DNA of 54,526 bases from Fibrobacter succinogenes (GTDB lineage Bacteria > Fibrobacterota > Fibrobacteria > Fibrobacterales > Fibrobacteraceae): contig CADAWC010000022.1 of the NCBI GenBank assembly GCA_902791475.1, positions 1 to 54,526 of the forward strand, given 5' to 3'. Each line of letters starts with the position of its first letter. The stretch's first letter is position 1. Below the pieces are notes generated by a model. The model saw nothing but the letters and a program-made list of their open reading frames with translations. It was not told the DNA's origin and did not search any database. This document shows, one piece after another, positions 15,718 to 24,200 of this stretch. The position numbers and the translations under genes were made by a program.

Positions 15718-16326
15718 GCGCTAAATATAGATACACGAGGCTTTGGAAAAAAGTAAAATAAACCTCATACGAAAAGGAGATTTCCGCTCGGTGGCGAACA
15801 TGTCAAGCCCCGTTAGGGGATTGACAAGCATGGAGAAAGCAGGACCGCCGAAGTGTCATTCTGAGCGGAGCCCGCAAGGGCGAAGTCGAAGAATCTAGTT
15901 AAGCCTCGTTATCATTTAACGCATTTACCGCGTAGATTATAGAATAAACCCTTTAAGGCCCTACTGAGAAGTCCTTCAGAGCACCCCGATATCGCTATTT
16001 ATTAAAGGGGCATCACAGCAATCGAGTCAAAACAAGAACGTTTTCTAACTGTTCAAAACATTAAAATCACAAGCAAATAGTGTACTTCGTCTTTATTTAA
16101 CGCAAGATTTACGTTGATTATCAAATATTTTTCAACAACTTCAAAAAATTTATTGACCATCCAAATTTCAAAAACTATGTTTGCGATGTAATTGAAAAAC
16201 GACAGGATTCTTCGCGATTTCATCGCTCAGAACGACGTCTGAGACAACAACCTCAACCAACGACGATTACGATTTTCGAAACAAGCAATCATCTTTCGTC
16301 TCTCGTCTTTCGTCTAGGATCTAACC
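15718..16326. other. Intergenic region rich in repeats, no gene
   Basis: 609 bases. The -10 box of the GH9 gene is at 15724-15729. Palindromic repeats fill 15776-15900, including catgtcaagccccgttaggg and an element with cattctgagcgg and cgaagaatct arms. A shorter element of the same kind is near 16205-16245. A TTTCGTCTCTCGTCT tract lies at 16292-16316. The middle part is AT-rich with no open frame that looks real. Confidence 0.6.
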
Positions 16327-17268
16327 ATGTACTACGAAACAATTAAAGTACTCGACTGCACCATCCGCGATGGCGGTCTCGTCAACAAGCACGATTTTTC
16401 TCTTGAATTCGTGCGTAGATTGTACACCCTTCTCACTGCAGCCGGCGTAGACTACATGGAAATGGGTTACAAGAACTCCCCCGAACTCTTCGATCCGAAG
16501 GAATACGGTCCGTGGAAGTTCTGCGACGACGATTTACTTTGGAAGGTCAAGGACGGCATCGATTCCAAGATGAAGATGGCCGTGATGGCCGACGTGGGCC
16601 GCGTGAATATGGACGCCGTGAAGCCCGCCAACGAAAGCCCGTACCAGATGTTCCGCGTGGCAAGCTACGTGAAAAACATCGACAAGGGCATCAGCATGGT
16701 GAACGCCTTCCACGACATGGGCTACGAAACGACGCTCAACATCATGGCTGTGAGCCGCGACCGCGGTCCGGAACTTGACGAAGCCCTCCACCAGGTGAAC
16801 GAAGAATGCAAGGCCGACGTGCTTTACCTCGTCGACAGTTTCGGCGCTTTCTACCAGGAAGACATCGATAAGGAACTCGCCCGCTACAAGGGCATCGTGA
16901 AGAACAAGAAGTTCGGTTTCCACGGTCACAACAACCAGCAGCTCGCCTTTTCCAACACGATCCAGGCTATCATCAACCACGTCGACTATCTCGACGGTTC
17001 CGTGTCCGGCATGGGCCGCGGCGCAGGCAACTGCACCACGGAACTCCTCCTCGGCTTCCTCAAGAATCCGAAGTACGACCTCCGCCCGGTTCTCGACGCC
17101 ATCCAGGAACTCTTCTTGCCGTTGCAGAGCAAGTACGAATGGGGTTACATCATCCCGCAGATGATCACGGGTATGCTCAACCGCCATCCGCAAGACGCTA
17201 TTGCCGTCCGCAAGACCGAAGAAAAGGACATGTACCGCAAGTTCTACGAACACATGATTAACGACTAA
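16327..17268 (+). CDS. HMGL-type aldolase (4-hydroxy-2-oxovalerate aldolase-like)
   Basis: A 313-residue TIM-barrel enzyme of the HMG-CoA lyase/isopropylmalate synthase superfamily. DCTIRDGG at residues 10-17 is the metal and catalytic motif, GFHGHNN (about 197-203) gives the two metal-binding His, and GMGRGAGN (about 221-228) is the conserved glycine loop. The length suits the stand-alone aldolase members rather than the larger synthases. The true substrate cannot be read from sequence. It is transcribed alone, with AGGAT upstream of the ATG and a terminator at 17343-17374. Confidence 0.8.
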   Translation: MYYETIKVLDCTIRDGGLVNKHDFSLEFVRRLYTLLTAAGVDYMEMGYKNSPELFDPKEYGPWKFCDDDLLWKVKDGIDSKMKMAVMADVGRVNMDAVKPANESPYQMFRVASYVKNIDKGISMVNAFHDMGYETTLNIMAVSRDRGPELDEALHQVNEECKADVLYLVDSFGAFYQEDIDKELARYKGIVKNKKFGFHGHNNQQLAFSNTIQAIINHVDYLDGSVSGMGRGAGNCTTELLLGFLKNPKYDLRPVLDAIQELFLPLQSKYEWGYIIPQMITGMLNRHPQDAIAVRKTEEKDMYRKFYEHMIND

Positions 17269-17280
17269 AGTAAAATACAT

Positions 17281-17332
17281 TGGCGATGCCGTCCCGGAAC
17301 AAGTCCGGGATGACATAAAGTCCGGCATGACA
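17281..17332. repeat. Nested palindromic repeat
   Basis: An outer ggcgatgcc..ccggcatgaca unit is interrupted by an inner tcccggaacaagtccggg unit ending in atgaca. The inner one looks like an insertion of a second copy type. Confidence 0.65.
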
Positions 17333-17342
17333 TTTCAAAAAA

Positions 17343-17374
17343 AGGTCCCGTTCCATAAGGAGCGGGATTTTTTA
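17343..17374 (+). terminator. Terminator of the aldolase gene
   Basis: Stem tcccg..cggga with a following T run, about 75 bases past the aldolase stop. Confidence 0.7.
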
Positions 17375-17518
17375 GTTTATCTACCACAATACACCTATAA
17401 TACGTCAAAATCTCCTACAACTTAAAAAAGAAAGAAATTTATCATAATTACTTCATTTAGAAAACTTTATTTTTACAAACGAACAAAAAAGTTCATTTTT
17501 CACATAAGGAGGAAACAA

Positions 17519-18259
17519 ATGAAACTTGTCAAAGCCATAACTGCATCCATCGTAGCCCTAGGTATTTCATCTGCATGGGCAGAAACTGTGGGCATTCGGA
17601 TCTCAAGTAATTACAAAAACGAAGGACGCACGGACTACATCGAAAACGGAAACAAGCATTTTACAGTATGCTACGTAAAATCATCCGACAATTACGAAAC
17701 ATCTGAACAACAAGTATGCGGAGAAGACCTCAAAGACTACGGTATTTCCTACACATTTGCCAAAGACGTCAATGGAGAAGATCCGACCCAAATAATCGTA
17801 AGTAACGAAGATTTTGCAGCCAATCCCATTCAATTTGACGGAGGCATCAACGTATCCAAATCATGGGATCCCATAGTAAACACAGACCATTTAAAACAAA
17901 CCATACCTTCTGGAACCTATTATCTTGTTGTTAAAATAGAGAACGTTCAAAAAGCAATCAGTGTAGCAGTTACAGAACCCGTCCCTCCACAAAACGCATT
18001 GCAAGGCGATGAAGGGACTTTGAGATTGGACAAAACCGCCAACACCAAAGCTACATTCAACGCCACAAGAACAAGCGCTTCCGAAATTACAATTACCACA
18101 GATAAAACGACAGACTCTAAATACACAATTACAAATATGAAGGGTCAAGTTGTTTCCGCAGGACTATTAAAAAACAACGAAACCCGCGTAAAAGTACCAA
18201 CAACGGGTTCATACGTCGTTAAGGTCGGGCGCAACTACAAGAAAGTTAATGTGAGATAA
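17519..18259 (+). CDS. Secreted protein with a T9SS-like C-terminal tail
   Basis: A 246-residue protein with a signal peptide (1-21, ending AWA), a beta-rich middle with two cysteines (CYVK and QQVCGED) that may pair, and a C-terminal stretch from about 175 that reads like a sorting tail (YTITNMKGQVVSAG ... GSYVVKVG ... KKVNVR). I do not recognise the middle domain. AAGGAGGAA gives an unusually strong ribosome binding site for this region, suggesting high expression. It stands alone between two terminators. Confidence 0.75.
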   Translation: MKLVKAITASIVALGISSAWAETVGIRISSNYKNEGRTDYIENGNKHFTVCYVKSSDNYETSEQQVCGEDLKDYGISYTFAKDVNGEDPTQIIVSNEDFAANPIQFDGGINVSKSWDPIVNTDHLKQTIPSGTYYLVVKIENVQKAISVAVTEPVPPQNALQGDEGTLRLDKTANTKATFNATRTSASEITITTDKTTDSKYTITNMKGQVVSAGLLKNNETRVKVPTTGSYVVKVGRNYKKVNVR

Positions 18260-18269
18260 AGCAATAAAA

Positions 18270-18302
18270 AAAGGCGATGCCGGATCGGAGTCCGGCATGA
18301 CA
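18270..18302. repeat. Palindromic intergenic repeat
   Basis: ggcgatgccggatcggagtc then cggcatgaca; same family as 13531-13562. Confidence 0.7.
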
Positions 18303-18310
18303 CTTTAACA

Positions 18311-18345
18311 AAAAAGATCCCGCTCATTAGAGCGGGACCTTTTTG
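18311..18345. terminator. Bidirectional terminator
   Basis: Stem gatcccgct / agcgggacc with A and T runs on either side, between two convergent genes. Confidence 0.75.
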
Positions 18346-19179
18346 TTACAGTCCATCAATTTCCAAAAGCGCGGCCATGTCGTTCGAATTGATTTCGAAA
18401 TCAAGCTTAGCGTTCTGACGGATGCGCTCTTCGTGTACAGATTTCGGGAGCGGCAAAAGCCCGAGCTGTAACACAAAGCGGCTTGCAAGTTGCGGCACCG
18501 AAACGTGGTACTTTCCCGCCATTGCACAGACTTCGGGCACTTTCAATAGGCGCCCCGTCGCATTCGGCGAATACGCTTCCACCTGGATTCCGACCTGTTC
18601 GCAGAAGTCGATGAGTTCCGTCGGCACATGACCGATATGAACGCGAATCTGGTTTACTGCAGGCACCACGCGAGCACCTGCCAGCAAATTGTTCAGGTCA
18701 TCAATTTCAAAATTAGAGACGCCAATCGCACGGATTTTACCCGCTTCGTAAGCTTCTTCTAGCGCATTCCAGACATCCACATTTTCACGGTAATAATGGT
18801 TTGCGTTAGGGACGCCCATCTCCGCCCACGGACGCGGGGCATGAATGAGCATCATGTCGATATGGCATGCATCCAGACGGTCCATCGATTCCTGGATACA
18901 GCGTACCGTATCAGCATAATTCTTGACTTCGGCAGGGATTTTCGTCGTGATAAAAATGCTTTCACGGTGAATTCCAGTCGATTTTAGCGCCGCCTTGAGC
19001 CCAGCACCGATCCCCGCCTCGTTTTCGTAAGCGATTGCGGTATCAATATGGCGATAGCCCGCATCAATAGCGGTCGCAACAGCGGTTGCCGCCACGTCAT
19101 TTGGGGTTTGCCATGTACCCAAAGCAATTTTCGGGATTCGCTGCCCATTATTCAACTTGTAAAATTCGTCGAGTACCAT
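18346..19179 (-). CDS. Aldo/keto reductase
   Basis: A 277-residue NADPH-dependent oxidoreductase of the AKR family (TIM barrel). The catalytic tetrad is visible: Asp and Tyr in HIDTAIAYENE (near residues 46-53), Lys in ITTKI (near 78) and His in LIHAPRP (near 112). The C-terminal PLPKSVHEERIRQN is the usual cofactor phosphate-binding segment. It resembles the 2,5-diketogluconate reductase group of small prokaryotic AKRs, but the substrate cannot be told. ATG 19179 was preferred to the TTG two codons upstream because GCGAGG stands at the right distance. Confidence 0.85.
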   Translation of the reverse strand: MVLDEFYKLNNGQRIPKIALGTWQTPNDVAATAVATAIDAGYRHIDTAIAYENEAGIGAGLKAALKSTGIHRESIFITTKIPAEVKNYADTVRCIQESMDRLDACHIDMMLIHAPRPWAEMGVPNANHYYRENVDVWNALEEAYEAGKIRAIGVSNFEIDDLNNLLAGARVVPAVNQIRVHIGHVPTELIDFCEQVGIQVEAYSPNATGRLLKVPEVCAMAGKYHVSVPQLASRFVLQLGLLPLPKSVHEERIRQNAKLDFEINSNDMAALLEIDGL

Positions 19180-19551
19180 AATCAAACCTCGCTACTTGCA
19201 CCAAATTAATATAAATAGAAACACGATTCCTGCGAGGCAGAATCGCCAAAGTCCTAATACCACATTGGAATATTTACTGGTGTGAAAAGTGATATGGGCT
19301 TACGCCCAAAGCCTTTTTAATTTAAAATGAACTTCATGCGGGCGGGGCCCCAGCTCAGAGTTGCGAAGGCCGCACGGGCCCCTCCCTGCACCCTCCCCAT
19401 CCCTGGCCGACGCTTTATTCTCTCGACGAACATTTATACATTCATTAAAAAACAATACGACGCAATAACCATAGTTACTTGAAATGTTCACGTAGAAACT
19501 TCTAGTAACTACCAACTATTAACTAGTAACTGTGCCGAAGGCACTAAGTAA
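19180..19551. other. Intergenic region, no gene
   Basis: 372 bases. It holds a GC-rich stretch near 19340-19400 of unclear nature and a TAACTAGTAACT-type tract at 19492-19548. A small frame on the minus strand at 19300-19515 has low-complexity composition and no start signal. Confidence 0.5.
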
Positions 19552-20481
19552 TTACTTCTCTATAGTCTTGATTTCGCCCTGGGCGGCGCGATTGGCGTTG
19601 TAGGGGTCAATGTGCACGAGGGCATCGACGACGTTTTCGTTCGAATCGATGAGCAGCTGTTCGACCTCTTCGGCGACGTCATGGGCATCTTTCAGAGTCA
19701 TCCGGTCATCGACCACAATATGCACGTCCACATGCAGGTCACTCCCAACGTAGCGGGAACGGAGCCCATGCAAACTGATGACTTTCGGGTGCGAAAGTGC
19801 CAAATTGCGCAATTTTCCAAGAACATCCGGGTCCGCACCGCGATCCACGAGCTGTCGAAGCCCCGGAGCCGCAATTTCAATAGACGAATGCATAATGAAA
19901 AATGCGACAATCAACGCACCGACGGAGTCCGCAAACCAAAGCTGCGGGAGCAAAATGGCGAAAACGACCGCCACAAGCACGGGAATTGAGCTAAAAGAGT
20001 CACTACGGTGGTGCCAAGCGTTCGCTTCGAGCACCTGACTGCGGATTTTTCGCCCCGCATTTCGCGTGTAGCGGAAGAGGATTTCCTTTATCACAATGGA
20101 GGCAAAAGCCATCACAGCAACAGATGTTTCCGGATGCGATGCTTCGCCCGCCAAAAGCGCAAGGACCGCCTTATACCCAATGCCAATACCCACGGCGGCA
20201 ACGGCAAGGCCAATGCCAATCGTAATGAGCGTTTCGAATCGGCGGTGTCCGTAAGGGTGCTCTGCATCCGGTGGCGAGTTCCAAAAATGACTGCCAACAA
20301 TCACGGCGACATCAGTCACAAAATCAGACGCACTGTGGATAGCATCCGCAACGAGCGCCTGGGAGTTCCCCACCACGCCAACAACAAACTTGGCCACGGA
20401 GAGCGCGGCGTTCCAGCCAAGCCCCACCCAAGTCACTTTGCGGACTTCAGAACTATCGTCTTTTTTGCGTACGCGAGTCAT
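19552..20481 (-). CDS. Cation diffusion facilitator (CDF) metal exporter
   Basis: A 309-residue inner-membrane antiporter for divalent metals such as zinc, iron or manganese. The first membrane pair carries HSASDFVTD near residue 50, with metal-binding Asp in helix II. HPYGHRRFETL marks the loop to helix III, and HRSDSFSS in helix V supplies the second HxxxD-type site. The C-terminal 90 residues form the usual cytoplasmic metal-sensing domain (VDVHIVVDD, LIHID-like ending). ATG 20481 was taken as the start; TTG/other codons ten residues upstream are not supported. Metal specificity cannot be settled. Confidence 0.85.
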   Translation of the reverse strand: MTRVRKKDDSSEVRKVTWVGLGWNAALSVAKFVVGVVGNSQALVADAIHSASDFVTDVAVIVGSHFWNSPPDAEHPYGHRRFETLITIGIGLAVAAVGIGIGYKAVLALLAGEASHPETSVAVMAFASIVIKEILFRYTRNAGRKIRSQVLEANAWHHRSDSFSSIPVLVAVVFAILLPQLWFADSVGALIVAFFIMHSSIEIAAPGLRQLVDRGADPDVLGKLRNLALSHPKVISLHGLRSRYVGSDLHVDVHIVVDDRMTLKDAHDVAEEVEQLLIDSNENVVDALVHIDPYNANRAAQGEIKTIEK

Positions 20482-20568
20482 GCCCTTTAAGCTAGAAAAT
20501 TTGCAACCCAACGTGCATCTAAATCATCAAAATAGCTGTAATAAAAAATCAATGTTACTATTTTTCTA

Positions 20569-21864
20569 ATGCTTATGAAAAAAATCTTGAAAATCATCAT
20601 CGTTATCGCCGTTTTGGCAGGGGTTGCCCTCGGCGTCAAGTCATTCTTCTTTAACGGAGATGCCACAAGCCAGGCTGGCGCCCTCATCAGCACCAAGGTG
20701 GTGACAGACACCATCAAGACAACAATCTCGGCAACGGGTTCGTTAGAGCCGGTGGACCAGGTGGAAGTCGGTACGCAGGTTTCTGGCGACATCGCCAAGA
20801 TTAACGTTGATTTCAATTCCAAGGTCAAGAAAGGCCAAGTCATTGCCGAACTCGACAAGTCCAAGTTGCAATCGACTTTAAAGCAGACGACGATTTCGTA
20901 CAAGAGTGCCGAAAACGACTTGAATTACAAACAAAGCACGTACGACCGCATCAAGAGGCTCGCCGAAAGCAAGAGCGCAAGCGCAGTCGAACTGGAGCAG
21001 GCTGAATACAACCTAAATGCAGCCAAGCTCTCTTTGGAACAGCGCAAGAACGAAGTCGCCCAGGCTCGCTTGAACTTGAGTTACGCGACCATCAAGAGCC
21101 CGATTGACGGCGTTGTACTGAAACGCGCAGTAGATGTCGGACAGACCGTAGCCGCCTCCATGAGCACGCCGACATTGTTCGTGATTGCAAAAGACTTGAG
21201 CCAGATGAAAGTCATGGCCGACGTGGACGAAGCAGACATCGGACAAGTTAAACAAGGCCAGCGCGTGACGTTTACGGTTGACGCCTTCCAGAACGACACG
21301 TTCCATGGCACCGTGCAAGAAGTCCGCCTAAACCCGACGACCACGAGCAATGTGGTGACTTACACCGTCGTGATTACCGCCGAGAATCCGGAACAGAAGC
21401 TATTGCCGGGCATGACCGCCACCTGCACAATTGTCACTCAAGAAATTACGGACGCCGTTACAATTCCGGTCAAGGCGCTCAAGTTTACGCCTGCCGCAGG
21501 AACACCGATGATGGATCCGAAAGACATGCCGCGCCCGGAACGCCCAAAGACCGCCGAAGCTGGCGACAACTTCCCGCCCCCGCCTCCAGGCATGGGACCG
21601 GGTGGTGCTCCGGGTACAGGCGCCAAGAAAAAACACAAGAAGCCCAAGCTTGAAGGCGACCACGTATGGATTAACATCAACGGCAAGGCAGCTCCGCGTC
21701 GCGTGAAGATTGGTCTTAGCGATGGCGTGAACGTCCAGATTCTCAAGGGTCTGAGCGTCGGAGATTCCGTGGTCACGAGTCAGGAAACAACAACGACTAA
21801 GGCTAGCAAGTCTGATGCCGCAAGCCCGTTCATGCCGCAGAGGCCCGGAAAGAAGAAGAAATAA
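20569..21864 (+). CDS. MacA-like periplasmic adaptor (HlyD/RND family)
   Basis: A 431-residue membrane fusion protein. An N-terminal anchor (about 4-24) is followed by the split biotinyl/lipoyl domain (EVGTQVSGDI, and SPIDGVVLKRAVDVGQTV near 180), a long alpha hairpin (about 100-165), and beta-barrel and proximal domains. A Pro- and Met-rich insert with PPPPPGMGPGG and a Lys run (about 317-365) interrupts the last domain, and the C-terminus ends in KKKK. Such adaptors link an inner-membrane pump such as MacB to an outer-membrane channel, but neither is adjacent. A TACTAT box lies 7 bases before the ATG; a start two codons later is equally possible. Confidence 0.8.
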   Translation: MLMKKILKIIIVIAVLAGVALGVKSFFFNGDATSQAGALISTKVVTDTIKTTISATGSLEPVDQVEVGTQVSGDIAKINVDFNSKVKKGQVIAELDKSKLQSTLKQTTISYKSAENDLNYKQSTYDRIKRLAESKSASAVELEQAEYNLNAAKLSLEQRKNEVAQARLNLSYATIKSPIDGVVLKRAVDVGQTVAASMSTPTLFVIAKDLSQMKVMADVDEADIGQVKQGQRVTFTVDAFQNDTFHGTVQEVRLNPTTTSNVVTYTVVITAENPEQKLLPGMTATCTIVTQEITDAVTIPVKALKFTPAAGTPMMDPKDMPRPERPKTAEAGDNFPPPPPGMGPGGAPGTGAKKKHKKPKLEGDHVWININGKAAPRRVKIGLSDGVNVQILKGLSVGDSVVTSQETTTTKASKSDAASPFMPQRPGKKKK

Positions 21865-21887
21865 GGCGGCTTCGTCGCAGCCGCCGC

Positions 21888-21982
21888 AGTTAATAGTTAC
21901 TAGATACTAGTTACTAGTGATTCTTGAAGAAGCAATCTAGTAACTAGTAACTCAGAACTAGTAACTTAAAACCAGTAACTTA
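21888..21982. repeat. Degenerate ACTAGTAACT tract
   Basis: About ten irregular copies of ta(a)ctagtaac and its reverse form fill the space between the adaptor and prepilin peptidase genes. Similar tracts are at 19492, 43848, 45171 and 47228. Confidence 0.7.
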
Positions 21983-21984
21983 AC

Positions 21985-22839
21985 CTATTCCCCTAGCACA
22001 AACTTTAAATAGGCTTCCAAAAGTGTTTGGCCCCAGAGATAAATAATCGGGGCAGCAATGGCGATGAACGGTCCGAAAGGAATTTGCCCGGCTTCCTCGC
22101 TATTTTTGTTTTGTGCCGCCTTTTTTGCCGCAAGCATCCCATACGGGACCATAATCACAATGCCAAGCAAAGCCGCAACCAAGAGCGTTTCGACAGCGCC
22201 AGTGAGCCCCATAAGAGCCCCATAGCCAGCCAAAAGTTTGACATCGCCAAAACCCATAGCGTCTTTCTTGAGCACTTTTGTAGCAATCCAGCCGAGCAGA
22301 TAAAGTCCACCGCCCGCAACAACGGCACCAATCAAGCTCTGGAGAGGCGTCACGCCCCCCGGCACGAGCGAAATCAAGAGGCCCGCGACAATTCCGCCGA
22401 CCGAGATGGAATCGGGAATCAGCTTGTACTTGCAATCAACGGCACAAACGGGGTAAGCGCCAAGCAAAAGCCAGAACATCGCAGCCGCATCCGCCCAAAC
22501 CTCAGGCGACAAGACCGGTCGCGCAAAGTCAGTCCCGAAGCCTGCCGCCGCATAAAGAGCAAGCGCCCCGAGCAATCCGCAAAGGCTCTCGCCAATCGGG
22601 TAAATCACGCTAATCGGCTGTTTGCAGCAAGCGCTCTTGCCTCGCAGCCAGAGCCAGCCCACAATAGGCAAATTGTAGCGGATAGGGATCCTCTTTTTGC
22701 AAAGCGGGCAGTGCGAAGGCGGGTTAATCAAGGAAATTCCACGCGGCATACGGTAAACAATGACGTTATAGAAGCTCCCGACGCAGGCGCCGAGGCCAAA
22801 AAATACGATTAACCAGTACCAAAGTGGAATTTCTTGCAT
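21985..22839 (-). CDS. pilD: Prepilin peptidase (PilD-like, family A24)
   Basis: A 284-residue polytopic membrane aspartic protease. The N-terminal domain has the zinc-binding cysteines C44, C47, C71 and C72 and the usual GSFYNVIVYRMP and YPIGE segments. The catalytic pair is D135 (AVDCKYKLIPD) and D199 (GFGDVKLL). The Cys-containing N-terminal domain suggests it can also N-methylate the mature pilin. It would cleave the leader of the pilin at 3168-3662 after Gly. GAGG lies before the ATG. Transcribed alone here. Confidence 0.9.
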   Translation of the reverse strand: MQEIPLWYWLIVFFGLGACVGSFYNVIVYRMPRGISLINPPSHCPLCKKRIPIRYNLPIVGWLWLRGKSACCKQPISVIYPIGESLCGLLGALALYAAAGFGTDFARPVLSPEVWADAAAMFWLLLGAYPVCAVDCKYKLIPDSISVGGIVAGLLISLVPGGVTPLQSLIGAVVAGGGLYLLGWIATKVLKKDAMGFGDVKLLAGYGALMGLTGAVETLLVAALLGIVIMVPYGMLAAKKAAQNKNSEEAGQIPFGPFIAIAAPIIYLWGQTLLEAYLKFVLGE

Positions 22840-22910
22840 AAAATCCTCGTCTTTTTCGGAATATAATTATAATTTAGTTAAACATTTATCAAATACTGGG
22901 AGACCCCTAA

Positions 22911-23369
22911 ATGAATATTGAAATTGCAGCTATTTGTGACGCCGCTACCGCTAACGATGTGGGCGGCCGCATGAACATTCTTGGTGCCTTTGACCGCATT
23001 TTCGCAAAGTTTCCGCTTGTGATTCCGCAGTGCTCCGCCGCTTTCCGCTTGCGCTACCAGCGCGCCGAAGCAGGCACGCACCAGTTGAGCCTTTCTATCG
23101 AAGACGTTGTTGGACACCCGATTGTTCCGCCGATGCAGTCTGAAATTGAACTCCAGCCGGTTGCACAGGGCTTTGATACAGCCGCCGTCAACATGATTTT
23201 GAACATGCAGCGTTTGCAGTTTGTGCGCCCGGACAAGTACATTGTACGCCTCGTTGCAGACAACGAAGAACTTGCTGCACTCCCGCTGTACGTGCTCGAA
23301 GACCCGCGCCTTGCCCAGCAGAAGCAGCCGCCTCAGGCCGACGAAAACGGTGTTGACGGAAGAGCTTAA
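22911..23369 (+). CDS. DUF6941-like protein of unknown function
   Basis: A 152-residue soluble protein. The opening IAAICDAATANDVGGRMNILGAFD reads like the DUF6941 family, whose members begin with a 'x-N-I-x-G-x-F-D-x-I' strand and whose function is unknown. The rest alternates short beta strands (FRLRYQRAE, QFVRPDKYIVRLV). The last 20 residues are Gln/Pro-rich and probably disordered. GGGAGA precedes the ATG and a terminator follows at 23397-23426. Confidence 0.7.
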   Translation: MNIEIAAICDAATANDVGGRMNILGAFDRIFAKFPLVIPQCSAAFRLRYQRAEAGTHQLSLSIEDVVGHPIVPPMQSEIELQPVAQGFDTAAVNMILNMQRLQFVRPDKYIVRLVADNEELAALPLYVLEDPRLAQQKQPPQADENGVDGRA

Positions 23370-23396
23370 CGAAGTGGTTAGTATTACTTCTAAAAT

Positions 23397-23426
23397 GCGC
23401 CGAGCATCAATGCCCGGCGTTTTTTC
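23397..23426 (+). terminator. Terminator of the DUF6941-like gene
   Basis: Stem gcgccgagca / tgcccggcg followed by six T. Confidence 0.75.
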
Positions 23427-23438
23427 TATTTTAAAAAC

Positions 23439-23999
23439 ATGAAGTTCGCCTTTTTGACACATTATTTCGCAAAGATTGCAAGCAACACAAGGTCAGCACG
23501 ATTCGCAGCAAGATTCGTCGGGATTGCAGGAATTGCAGCAAGCCTCACCGCCTGTAGCGGCATCAACGACAGCTGGGAAGTCAAAGGCGGCGGATTCATC
23601 AAGTACAGCATCAACGATGGTGAAGAAATCACGCAAGAACTCGGCAGAGACGATGTCGAAATTCCCTATATACGTAACCGCCACCATTATCTGCTCATTA
23701 AAATTCCAGCAGGCAGCAGCGCCCTGAACAACCAATTGAGTATCATGGTGAACGAGCCAAAGCTTAGCAAAAACAATGTTGTGGCAGGCTACACCTGGAT
23801 TCAAATCGACGGAACGCCCAAAGGCATCCTCAAAGGCGATAGCAATTACGTTACCATCGACCAAAAAGACGATACAAAATGGACAGCGTTCATCAACCTG
23901 CATTTTGAGGATTGCAGATCAGGAAAATGCAACGGAGAACTCCCTCCAATACTATTTAAAGGCCGTTTGCACTACTGGATTGCCGAAGAAGACCAGTAG
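23439..23999 (+). CDS. Lipoprotein of unknown function
   Basis: A 186-residue protein with a long basic N-terminus and a lipobox LTAC near residue 39, so it should be lipid-anchored. The remainder is beta-rich (FIKYSINDGEE, HYLLIKIPAG, WTAFINLHF) with a CRSGKC pair of cysteines near the end. I do not recognise a family. A TATTTT box lies 6 bases before the ATG, directly behind the preceding terminator. It is followed by the tRNA gene. Confidence 0.7.
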   Translation: MKFAFLTHYFAKIASNTRSARFAARFVGIAGIAASLTACSGINDSWEVKGGGFIKYSINDGEEITQELGRDDVEIPYIRNRHHYLLIKIPAGSSALNNQLSIMVNEPKLSKNNVVAGYTWIQIDGTPKGILKGDSNYVTIDQKDDTKWTAFINLHFEDCRSGKCNGELPPILFKGRLHYWIAEEDQ

Positions 24000-24086
24000 C
24001 GGCAAGATCCCGCAATTTTTTTCATTTTTATTGTCCTCCACCCTTGACAAGCGCTCAATCTTTTTCTAATATTGGGCTACCTTAAT

Positions 24087-24160
<74 letters not shown>

Positions 24161-24164
24161 CTGA

Positions 24165-24195
24165 AAAATCCTCGCTGAAAAGCGAGGATTTTTTG
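24165..24195. terminator. Terminator between tRNA-Val and the convergent gene
   Basis: Stem aatcctcgct / agcgaggatt with T run on the plus strand and A run on the other, so it can serve both genes. Confidence 0.8.
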
Positions 24196-24200
24196 TTTTC

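Noticed and set aside
19300..19515. Small gene on the minus strand
   Set aside because: GC-rich low-complexity sequence and repeat tract; no start signal or family.
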